From positions 1-57,965 of the forward strand of contig JAIBAU010000018.1 in the NCBI GenBank assembly GCA_019695035.1: a stretch of DNA of 57,965 nt, read 5' to 3'. The DNA is from Caulobacteraceae bacterium. GTDB taxonomy: Bacteria; Pseudomonadota; Alphaproteobacteria; Caulobacterales; Caulobacteraceae. Positions 51,489 to 57,965 of this stretch are shown here, in pieces. Positions within the stretch are counted from its first letter, which is position 1, and each line of letters starts with the position of its first letter. The notes under the pieces are model-generated. The model searched no databases. It was given only the letters and a program-made list of their open reading frames with translations, and was not told where the DNA came from. Made by a program: the position numbers and the translations under genes.

Positions 51489-52259
51489 GTGACCGACCCG
51501 ATCGTTCCTGCTGAGCCGCCGACCCAGGAGGAGACCACAGCCGCACGTCTGCGGCGGTGGGCGCCGCTGTTCGCTATGCTTGCCGCCGCCGCCGCAGTCT
51601 ATTTCTCCGGAGCCTATCGCTACGTCTCGTTCAGCGAGTTGCGTCACCGGCATGAAGACCTGAAGTTTTTCGTCGAGGAGCACTTCCTGCTGGGACTGGC
51701 GATCTATGTGGCGGTGTTCACCGCGGCCACCTTCGTGGCGGTGCCCGGCGCCATGGTGCTGCAGCTGATCTCGGGCTTCCTGTTCGGTCCGTGGATCGGA
51801 GGCCTCGCGACGGCGGTTTCGGCCACCGCCGGTTCGCTCGGCTACTACTACGCCGCCCGAAGCGCGCTGGGGGACTCCCTGCGGCGAAAGGCCTACGCCG
51901 ATCCACGGTCACGGCGTTGGCGCGAGGGACTCGAGAAGGACGCGTTCTGGTATCTGCTCGGCCTGCGCGTGCCGCCGGTGATGCTGTTCGTGGCGATCAG
52001 CGCGCTCTCGGGCCTCGCGGCCGTCCCCTTGCGGGCCTATGTCGCCGCCACCTTCCTGGGGGTGCTTCCGTCTGCGACGGTCTATGCGGCCATCGGCGCG
52101 GGGCTGAGCCGCATCTTCGAGCGCGATGAGCCAATCAATCCCATGGCTCCAGAAATTTTCTGGCCGATGATGGGGTTGGGAATCCTGTCGCTCATTCCGG
52201 CGGCGGTGAAGTTGGCGGGTAACCTTCACAAGCGCCGGCGCGAAGGGGAGTCCGCATGA
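51489..52259 (+). CDS. TVP38/TMEM64 family membrane protein, copy 1
   Basis: A 256-residue protein of the TVP38/TMEM64 (DedA-related, VTT) family from a GTG start. The core motif block is seen as VPGAMVLQLISGFLFGPWIGG near 80-100, with a later AISALSGLAAVPLRAYVAATFLG. About six membrane segments, including re-entrant helices, are expected. Its stop overlaps the start of a second TVP38 gene (ATGA), and this in turn overlaps a flavin disulfide reductase gene, so the three form a tightly coupled operon. Family members are linked to lipid or ion transport; the substrate is not known. Confidence 0.92.
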   Translation: MTDPIVPAEPPTQEETTAARLRRWAPLFAMLAAAAAVYFSGAYRYVSFSELRHRHEDLKFFVEEHFLLGLAIYVAVFTAATFVAVPGAMVLQLISGFLFGPWIGGLATAVSATAGSLGYYYAARSALGDSLRRKAYADPRSRRWREGLEKDAFWYLLGLRVPPVMLFVAISALSGLAAVPLRAYVAATFLGVLPSATVYAAIGAGLSRIFERDEPINPMAPEIFWPMMGLGILSLIPAAVKLAGNLHKRRREGESA

Positions 52260-52975
52260 CCCGAAACTTGAGTCGATCCTGGCCCCTGTTGCTCATCGCC
52301 GCCGCCATCGCGGCCCTCTTCCTGTCGGGCTGGAACCGTTACCTTTCCCTGGACGCGCTGCGGACCAACGAGGGGGTCCTCCGCACGCTGGTGAACGACA
52401 ACCTTGCGCTGGCGGTAGCCCTATTCGTGGCGGCCTACTTCGTCATCGTAGCTGTCTACATCCCCGGTGCGTCGATCATGACTTTGGCCGGCGGCCTGTT
52501 GTTTGGGCCTTGGCTCGGCTCCGCCGCGACGGTCATGGGGGCGACGCTGGGCGCAGTGGCGGCGTGGTGGCTGGTGCGAACTTCGCTCGGCGAGCCCCTC
52601 CGGCGCCGAGCCGAGCAGTCCGGCGGAATGCTCAGGGGCCTGCTGGCAGGTTTTCAGGGGGACGCCTTTTCCTATGTCCTGAGCCTGCGCCTCATTCCAG
52701 CGGCGCCCTTCTGGCTGGTGAACGCCGCCGCCGGGATCGGATCGGCGCCCCTGCGCCCCTACATCCTGGCCACCTTCCTGGGGGTGATCCCGGCCACGGT
52801 GATCTATTCAGGCATCGGCGCGGGTCTGGGGGCGTTGTTCCGCAGAGGAGAGGCGCCGGACCTCAGGGTCATCTTCGAGCCGCAGATCCTCTGGCCGCTC
52901 CTGGGGCTAGCGGTGCTCTCCATCGTACCGGCCGTGTGGAAGGTGCTGTTCCGCAAGCGGGCGAGCGCCGCGTGA
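52256..52975 (+). CDS. TVP38/TMEM64 family membrane protein, copy 2
   Basis: A 239-residue TVP38/TMEM64 protein and a tandem paralogue of the gene before it: AVYIPGASIMTLAGGLLFGPWLGS matches the core block, and AGIGSAPLRPYILATFLGVIPATVIY lines up with the later segment. Two different copies side by side suggest a heteromeric membrane complex. The stop overlaps the GTG start of the flavoprotein gene. TVP38 genes next to a mercuric-reductase-like flavoprotein are a known association. Confidence 0.92.
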   Translation: MTRNLSRSWPLLLIAAAIAALFLSGWNRYLSLDALRTNEGVLRTLVNDNLALAVALFVAAYFVIVAVYIPGASIMTLAGGLLFGPWLGSAATVMGATLGAVAAWWLVRTSLGEPLRRRAEQSGGMLRGLLAGFQGDAFSYVLSLRLIPAAPFWLVNAAAGIGSAPLRPYILATFLGVIPATVIYSGIGAGLGALFRRGEAPDLRVIFEPQILWPLLGLAVLSIVPAVWKVLFRKRASAA

Positions 52976-54384
52976 GAAAGCTGAGTGCGGACATCGCGGT
53001 CGTCGGCGCTGGATCGGGCGGCCTCTCGGTCGCCTCCGGCGCCGCGCAGCTCGGATTGCGCGTGGTGCTCTTTGAAAAGGGAGAGATGGGCGGCGATTGC
53101 CTGAACGCCGGCTGCGTACCATCCAAGGCCCTCATCGCCGCAGCCCACGCCGCCCACGAGGCGCGCGCCTCTGCTCGCCTGGGCGTCTACGCCGATCCTC
53201 GGATCGACTTTCCTGCAGTCATGGCCCATGTCCGCGGCGCCATCGCGGCCATCGCGCCCCACGACAGTCAGGCCCGCTTCGAAGGTCTCGGGGTCACGGT
53301 GGTCCGCGAGGCGGCGCGATTTGCCGGGCCGGCGACCCTGGTCTCGGAATCCGTCCAGGTCATGGCGCGCCAGATTGTCGTCGCGACGGGTTCCCGCGCC
53401 AAGGCGCCGGCCATTCCGGGTCTGGCCGGCTCGGGCTTCCTGACCAATGAGACAGTCTGGTCTCTAAGCGAATTGCCGCGGCGTCTCATCGTCATGGGGG
53501 CGGGTCCGATCGGTGTAGAGCTAGGACAGGCGTTCCGCCGCCTGGGATCTGAGGTCGTCATGGTGGAGGCGGCGCAAGTCCTGCCCCGCGAAGACCGCGA
53601 CCTTGTGGAACCGCTCCTCGTCCAGCTGAAAGCGGACGCCGTTGAACTCTTTACCGGTCGCACGGTTGATTCCGTCGAGCGCGACGGGGACGGCGTGGCG
53701 GTGATCTCGGGCGGCCATCGCATTCAGGGCAGCCACCTGCTGCTCGCGGTCGGACGCGAACCCGTCCTCGACGGGCTCCACCTCGAGGCGGCCGGCGTCG
53801 CGTTTGGATCGCGGGGCCCGATCCTGGACCGTCAGTTGAGGTCGACCTCAAATCGTCGGGTCTTCTTCATCGGCGACGTGGCCGGTCGTGAGGCCTTTAC
53901 CCACGTCGCGGGCGCTCATGCGGGTCTCGTGGTCCGACGGGCCCTTTTCGCCCAGGCCGTCGACGTCGAAGGGCTGGTCGTCCCGCGTGTCACCTACACA
54001 GACCCGGAAATTGCGGCGGTCGGCCTCACCGAGGCGGAGGCCCGGCGCCGGCATGGCGCGGCCGTGAAAGTGCTCACCGCACCTTTCACGGGCAATGACA
54101 GGGCCGTCGCCGAAGCGGACACGCGAGGCTCAGGCAAGCTGATCGTCGACGGCAGGGGGCGGATTCTGGGGGCAGCCCTCACCGGGCGAAACGCAGGCGA
54201 ACTGATACTCCCCTGGGCGCTGGCGCTGACGGCGAAGCTCAAGCTCCGCGCCTTCACGGATGTGATCGCGCCCTATCCTACTCGGGGCGAGATTCACAAG
54301 CGCCTTGCCTCGGCCTTCTACAGCCCCATCCTTTTCTCCGGGCGAACGCGGGCGCTTGTCAGCCTCCTCAAACGGCTCGGCTGA
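52972..54384 (+). CDS. FAD-dependent disulfide reductase (mercuric reductase-like)
   Basis: A 470-residue class I pyridine-nucleotide disulfide oxidoreductase. The N-terminal dinucleotide fold has VGAGSGG at 11-17 and the redox pair is Cys43/Cys48 (GGDCLNAGCVPSKAL). A second NAD(P) site is MGAGPIGVELG near 181, and FFIGDVAG is the C-terminal FAD motif. The partner His of lipoamide dehydrogenase (HPT-x-x-E) is Tyr here (APYPTRGE), as in the mercuric-reductase-like relatives that sit beside TVP38 genes. No N-terminal heavy-metal domain or merR is seen, so mercury reduction is unlikely. GTG start overlaps the TVP38 stop. Confidence 0.93.
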   Translation: MRKLSADIAVVGAGSGGLSVASGAAQLGLRVVLFEKGEMGGDCLNAGCVPSKALIAAAHAAHEARASARLGVYADPRIDFPAVMAHVRGAIAAIAPHDSQARFEGLGVTVVREAARFAGPATLVSESVQVMARQIVVATGSRAKAPAIPGLAGSGFLTNETVWSLSELPRRLIVMGAGPIGVELGQAFRRLGSEVVMVEAAQVLPREDRDLVEPLLVQLKADAVELFTGRTVDSVERDGDGVAVISGGHRIQGSHLLLAVGREPVLDGLHLEAAGVAFGSRGPILDRQLRSTSNRRVFFIGDVAGREAFTHVAGAHAGLVVRRALFAQAVDVEGLVVPRVTYTDPEIAAVGLTEAEARRRHGAAVKVLTAPFTGNDRAVAEADTRGSGKLIVDGRGRILGAALTGRNAGELILPWALALTAKLKLRAFTDVIAPYPTRGEIHKRLASAFYSPILFSGRTRALVSLLKRLG

Positions 54385-54456
54385 GAGACCAAGCCTTTCC
54401 TTGCCCCGGCGAGTCGGGTGTCATACCTCCGCTAGCTAGGCGGACCGCCCCGGTCC

Positions 54457-55926
54457 GTGACGGTTCGACCGATGACGCTTCCCCGGCCATTTGGCCGATT
54501 GCGATGGCCCAGCGGGCTTTCCTCGCGGCTGCTCCTGCTGACCGCGGCTTTCGTCGTGGTCGCTGACCTGTTCATCCTCGCGCCCGCCCTGTCGTCATTC
54601 GAGGAACGCTGGCTGCTGGACCGCATTCGTCGCGCCGAGATCGCGGCCGGTGCGGTGGACGTCGCCCCGGACAATTTCGTGCCTGACCGCCTGGCGGATC
54701 GCCTTCTGACATCCGCCGGCGTCACGGCTGTGGCGATCAAGGAGCAGGGGAGACGGCGTCTGGTCCTTGCGGCCCCGCAGATGGAGGCGGCGCCGGACTT
54801 CACGGACCTGCGCCGTGGCCGGATCGTCAGTTGGCTCGTGGCGCCGTGGAAGACACTGTTCGGCGCGCCGGATCGCATGATCCGCGCGATCGCCTCACCG
54901 TGCTGTCGCACCGCCGAGTTCATCGAGATCGTCACGCCGGCCGAACCGCTCAAGCGCGATCTCTGGTCCTACCTGGTGCGCATTTTCGCTCTGTCGGTGC
55001 TGATCTCGGTGCTCGCGGGCGCATTGATCTACGCGGCCCTGTCCGCGTTTATCGTGCGTCCAATGCGGCGGATCACCGCCTCCATCGAACAGTTCAGGGC
55101 GGACCCCGAAGACCCCGATGCGGCTCCCGAGCACTCCGGTCGGCGCGATGAGATCGGCCGGGTCGAGGAAGAACTGGCCACCATGCAGGAGGAGGTGCGT
55201 CAGGCCCTCCGGTCGCGCGCCCGGCTCGCCGCCCTTGGCGAGGCTGTGGCCAAGATCAACCACGATCTGCGCAACATGCTGACCTCGGCCCAGCTGGCCT
55301 CCGAACGGCTTGCGGACTCGGGCGATCCCGTGGTGGCGCAGGCTCTCCCAAGGCTGGAACGGGCGCTGGATCGCGCGCTGGGGCTGACGCGGGACGTCCT
55401 GAACTACGGCAAGAGCGAGGTGGAGACCGCACCCAGGGTGAAGAAGGCCGCGCTCAGGGCGGCGGTCGAGGCGGCGGGCGAGGATGCCGGCCTTTCACCC
55501 ACCGGGGTCGTCCTGAAGGCCGACATTGGCCGCAGTCTGTCGGTGGAAGCCGATCCCGAGCAATTGCACCGCATCCTTGTCAACCTGATGCGGAACGCCC
55601 GTCAGGCGGTGGAGGCGACCGAACGCGTGGGTGGGGGCGTTGTCAGCGTTTCCGCCGAACGGCTGGAGGGCGCCCTGGCGATACGGGTCGCCGACAACGG
55701 CGGCGGCATCCCCGAGAAGGTCCTTGACCGTCTGTTCCAGCCCTTCGCCGGATCAGGTCGTGCGGGAGGAGCCGGGCTCGGACTGGCGATCAGTCGCGAA
55801 CTCGCTCAGGCCCACGGCGGAGAGGTTCGGCTGCTGGAGACGGGACCCGAGGGATCGGTTTTCGAGTTGCTCCTGCCGCAAAGATCCGTGGGCAAGCACT
55901 CCAGGAGTCGGCAAAAGTCGTCCTAG
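54457..55926 (+). CDS. sensor histidine kinase, orphan
   Basis: A 489-residue membrane kinase (GTG 54457; ATG 54472 is possible). TM1 at about 25-47 and TM2 at about 178-198 enclose a periplasmic sensor domain with a Cys-Cys pair (SPCCRTAEF). HAMP covers about 199-250, the phosphoacceptor is His269 (AVAKINHDLRNML), the N box is LVNLMRNARQAV and the ATP lid boxes are DNGGGIP and GAGLGLAISREL. No response regulator gene is present in the window, so its partner lies elsewhere. It starts 72 bases after the flavoprotein gene. The stop overlaps ggt by 4 bases. Confidence 0.92.
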   Translation: MTVRPMTLPRPFGRLRWPSGLSSRLLLLTAAFVVVADLFILAPALSSFEERWLLDRIRRAEIAAGAVDVAPDNFVPDRLADRLLTSAGVTAVAIKEQGRRRLVLAAPQMEAAPDFTDLRRGRIVSWLVAPWKTLFGAPDRMIRAIASPCCRTAEFIEIVTPAEPLKRDLWSYLVRIFALSVLISVLAGALIYAALSAFIVRPMRRITASIEQFRADPEDPDAAPEHSGRRDEIGRVEEELATMQEEVRQALRSRARLAALGEAVAKINHDLRNMLTSAQLASERLADSGDPVVAQALPRLERALDRALGLTRDVLNYGKSEVETAPRVKKAALRAAVEAAGEDAGLSPTGVVLKADIGRSLSVEADPEQLHRILVNLMRNARQAVEATERVGGGVVSVSAERLEGALAIRVADNGGGIPEKVLDRLFQPFAGSGRAGGAGLGLAISRELAQAHGGEVRLLETGPEGSVFELLLPQRSVGKHSRSRQKSS

Positions 55927-57650
55927 GGCCAAGCCGCCACAACACCTTCACGGCGAGGGTCGGCTGCGCCTTCCAGGCGACCGTTGCGTCGGATGATCAC
56001 GTGCAAACCGCTTTCCTCGCCCGCTCCCGGCCGGACTTCGATCCCGCGTGACTTCAATTCGGCCAGAATGGCCGGATGCAGCTTCTGGGCTTCGCCGGAG
56101 TAGTTCGATCCCCGACCGATGACGTTGGGGAGATCGACGGCCTGCTGCGGCGCGAGGTTCCAGACGAAAAGACCGAGCAGGGTCTTGAGGTTATAGCCCA
56201 GGATGGCGGATCCGCCCGGAGATCCCAAGGCAGCCACAAACCGCCCGCTCCGATCGGTGACGATGAGCGGCGACATGGAGGAACGCGGCCGCTTGCCAGG
56301 CGCGGCGGCGTTGGCCGCTGGCGCTCCGTCTGGCTCGGTGGGCAGGAAGGAAAAGTCGGTCAGCTGATTGTTCAGGAAGAAGCCGCCCACCATGCGTCCG
56401 GTGCCGAACAGGCTCTCCACCGTCGTGGTCATGCTGACGGCATTGCCCCACCGGTCCACAACGACCAAGTGGCTCGTGCCATGGGGTTCGAGGGTAGAGT
56501 CTGGTCCCCTTCGGGGGGCGCCGGGCGGTGATCCGGGCGTAGGAGCCGGACCGCCACGCGTCTGAACCAGCGCTGCACGGCGACGAACATAGCTAGGGTC
56601 GAGCAGACCCTCCACCGGTACGGTGACGAACTCCGGATCCCCTATGTATCGGTCGCGGTCCGCATACATGAGCCTTTCCGTCTCGGCGAAAGCGGCCCAG
56701 GCGTCAGCCGAGTCCGGGCCGCCCCGGATGGCGGTGGTCTGCTCAAGCATCGCTAGGGCCTGCAGGACGGACACCCCACTGGAAGGCGGCGGTGCAGTGC
56801 AGACGATCATCGCGAGCCAGGGACGGCACAGCGCGTCGTGCTTCTGCGGACGATACGCCTTCAGGTCCGCCGCGGTCATGGCTCCGGCGAGAGGTTCCTG
56901 GCGGGTCCGTGCAGCGATGGCTTCCGCAATCTGACCTTCATAGAGGGCGCTGGGTCCCTCAGCCGCGAGTCGGGAGAGGGTGGCGGCGTAGGCCGGGTTC
57001 ACGATCCGGTCGCCGGTCTCCATGAGGGTTCCGTCCTCTTCGGTGAAGTAGGCGAGGAAGTCCGGCTGACGGCTCTCGGGAGCGCCCGAATTGACCAAGC
57101 GGGATAAACGGGGGCTCATCGTGAACCCGTCACGGGCAAGATTGATCGCGTCACCGAAAAGGCTGTTCCAGGGTAGGCGGCCATGGTCCCTTTGCGCCAT
57201 GGCCAGCATCGCCGCAGCCCCCGGGACGCCTGTGGCCCGACCCGACACCACGGCCGCGGCGAACGGCAACGGCTTGCCATCGGGGCCTTCGAACATGTCG
57301 GCCGTCGCCCCGGCGGGCGCCCGCTCGCGGCCGTCGTAGGCTGTTACGCGCCGCGTCGCCGCGTCGTAGTAAAGCATGAACGACCCGCCCCCGAGGCCCG
57401 AGCTCTGCGGTTCAACCAGTCCCAGGGTCGCCTGGATGGCCACAGCGGCGTCCACGGCTGAGCCCCCGCGGTGGAGAACAGCCATTCCGGCCTGCACGGC
57501 GTGCGGATTGGCGGCCGCAACCATCTCGATGGGGCCCTCGGCCTTCTCCGGATCCGCCGGTGGGACGCCGCGGAAAGTAAAAGGGGCGCAGGCCGCGAGC
57601 GCGAGCACAACAAAGGCGGCCAGGGCGGTGGCAGGCTGACGGCGGGTCAT
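55923..57650 (-). CDS. ggt: gamma-glutamyltransferase (lipoprotein)
   Basis: A 575-residue gamma-glutamyl transpeptidase precursor. A lipobox (ALAAC) puts the lipidated Cys at 21, so the enzyme is attached to the envelope. The autocleavage site and nucleophile is Thr392 in HGTSHLVVVD, which divides a large and a small subunit of about 390 and 184 residues. GSPGGS in the small subunit and NPHAVQAGMAVL with GGSAVDAAVA in the large subunit are conserved. It cleaves glutathione and other gamma-glutamyl compounds in the periplasm. It converges with the kinase gene. Confidence 0.95.
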   Translation of the reverse strand: MTRRQPATALAAFVVLALAACAPFTFRGVPPADPEKAEGPIEMVAAANPHAVQAGMAVLHRGGSAVDAAVAIQATLGLVEPQSSGLGGGSFMLYYDAATRRVTAYDGRERAPAGATADMFEGPDGKPLPFAAAVVSGRATGVPGAAAMLAMAQRDHGRLPWNSLFGDAINLARDGFTMSPRLSRLVNSGAPESRQPDFLAYFTEEDGTLMETGDRIVNPAYAATLSRLAAEGPSALYEGQIAEAIAARTRQEPLAGAMTAADLKAYRPQKHDALCRPWLAMIVCTAPPPSSGVSVLQALAMLEQTTAIRGGPDSADAWAAFAETERLMYADRDRYIGDPEFVTVPVEGLLDPSYVRRRAALVQTRGGPAPTPGSPPGAPRRGPDSTLEPHGTSHLVVVDRWGNAVSMTTTVESLFGTGRMVGGFFLNNQLTDFSFLPTEPDGAPAANAAAPGKRPRSSMSPLIVTDRSGRFVAALGSPGGSAILGYNLKTLLGLFVWNLAPQQAVDLPNVIGRGSNYSGEAQKLHPAILAELKSRGIEVRPGAGEESGLHVIIRRNGRLEGAADPRREGVVAAWP

Positions 57651-57820
57651 GACGACTGGAAATAGGCGAGCTGTGGCGTTTGTGAAACCGCCTCGGCGCC
57701 GATCCCGTCCGGGTCCGGGGGACTTTGTCCGCGGTCGGCATCACTGGGGGCCGCATTCAGGGGGCGGGAGGATAGAGCAAGCCAACTGAAACCAAGCTCC
57801 ATTTTCCGCCCAAAACAGCC

Positions 57821-57849
57821 TTGCATCGGCTACGCCTTGCGACTAGGTA
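57821..57849 (+). promoter_or_regulatory. promoter of tRNA-Arg
   Basis: TTGCAT (57821-57826), a 17-base spacer and TAGGTA (57844-57849) make a sigma-70-type promoter 38 bases before the tRNA gene. The 57651-57886 gap holds no gene that I could support. Confidence 0.5.
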
Positions 57850-57886
57850 TCGCGCCCTCGCTGCGCCGACGCGGCGGCGAGCAGAC

Positions 57887-57963
57887 GCGCCCGTAGCTCA
57901 GCTGGATAGAGCATCAGACTACGAATCTGAGGGTCGGACGTTCGAATCGTTCCGGGCGCGCCA
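57887..57963 (+). tRNA. tRNA-Arg (anticodon ACG)
   Basis: A 77-nt tRNA. The acceptor stem GCGCCCG pairs with CGGGCGC, with discriminator G and encoded CCA (57961-57963). D-loop (AGCTCAGCTGGATAGAGC), a TCAGA/TCTGA anticodon stem with the loop CTACGAA (anticodon at 57921-57923) and the T-loop TTCGAAT are present. A34 is expected to be changed to inosine by TadA, to read CGU, CGC and CGA. Confidence 0.97.
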
Positions 57964-57965
57964 TT

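Noticed and set aside
52972-54384. Mercury resistance (merA)
   Set aside because: No merR, merT or merP, no N-terminal heavy-metal domain and no C-terminal Cys pair; linkage with TVP38 genes indicates the related non-mercury group.
1-57965. CRISPR array, IS element, integrase or prophage
   Set aside because: No regularly spaced repeats, transposase or integrase motifs or direct repeats at the 3' end of the tRNA gene could be found; the window ends two bases after the tRNA, so its 3' side cannot be judged.

Overview
The window is a 58 kb piece of a GC-rich (roughly two thirds G+C) bacterial chromosome with tight gene packing and many 1-4 base start/stop overlaps. Gene content and order (DUF3297 protein, dapF-mtaB, truA-fmt-def, dnaX-ybaB-recR, dapD-HAD-argB, rpmH-rnpA-yidC-engB, a short SRP RNA, divergent ahpC/oxyR) point to an alphaproteobacterium, most likely Caulobacterales (Caulobacter/Phenylobacterium-like). 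That placement is an inference from gene content; no 16S rRNA gene is present.

Left part (1-23.9 kb): mostly envelope and peptide metabolism. It holds a partial stress-type protein, secreted proteins of unknown function, a rhomboid protease, an ABC exporter pair, a DUF418 membrane protein, an acyltransferase-3 protein and a DsbA/FrnE thioredoxin-fold protein. Two tandem Tat-exported M3 oligopeptidases follow, then glutamate racemase, an ahpC-ahpD operon divergent from oxyR with a recognisable OxyR operator, a lipoprotein gene flanked by two related hairpins, a 0.73 kb gene-free stretch, a radical SAM protein, two tandem S9A prolyl oligopeptidases (one frameshifted) and a K+ channel with a C-terminal zinc ribbon.

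Middle part (23.9-41.7 kb): conserved housekeeping genes interrupted by accessory DNA. dapF-mtaB is followed by an accessory island at 26.06-28.59 kb. The island encodes a 470-residue protein with an internal duplication and a C-terminal PD-(D/E)xK-like nuclease signature, plus two unrecognised genes divergent from it. After it come an MFS exporter and a cupin, dapE-DUF4126, an M19-type protein without its N-terminal metal ligands, a MarR regulator, truA-fmt-small membrane protein-def, DUF486-rmuC, lysE, and dnaX-ybaB-recR.

Right part (41.7-58 kb): two related secreted proteins, the SRP RNA gene with its promoter, an ArsR-DUF2087 regulator, dapD with neighbours, argB, a tiny DnaJ-type zinc-finger protein, engB-yidC-rnpA-rpmH with a clear rpmH promoter, two tandem TVP38 membrane proteins with a flavin disulfide reductase, an orphan histidine kinase, gamma-glutamyltransferase and tRNA-Arg(ACG). 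The diaminopimelate/peptidoglycan genes murI, dapF, dapE and dapD lie within 33 kb of one another. No IS element, prophage, integrase or CRISPR array was seen.
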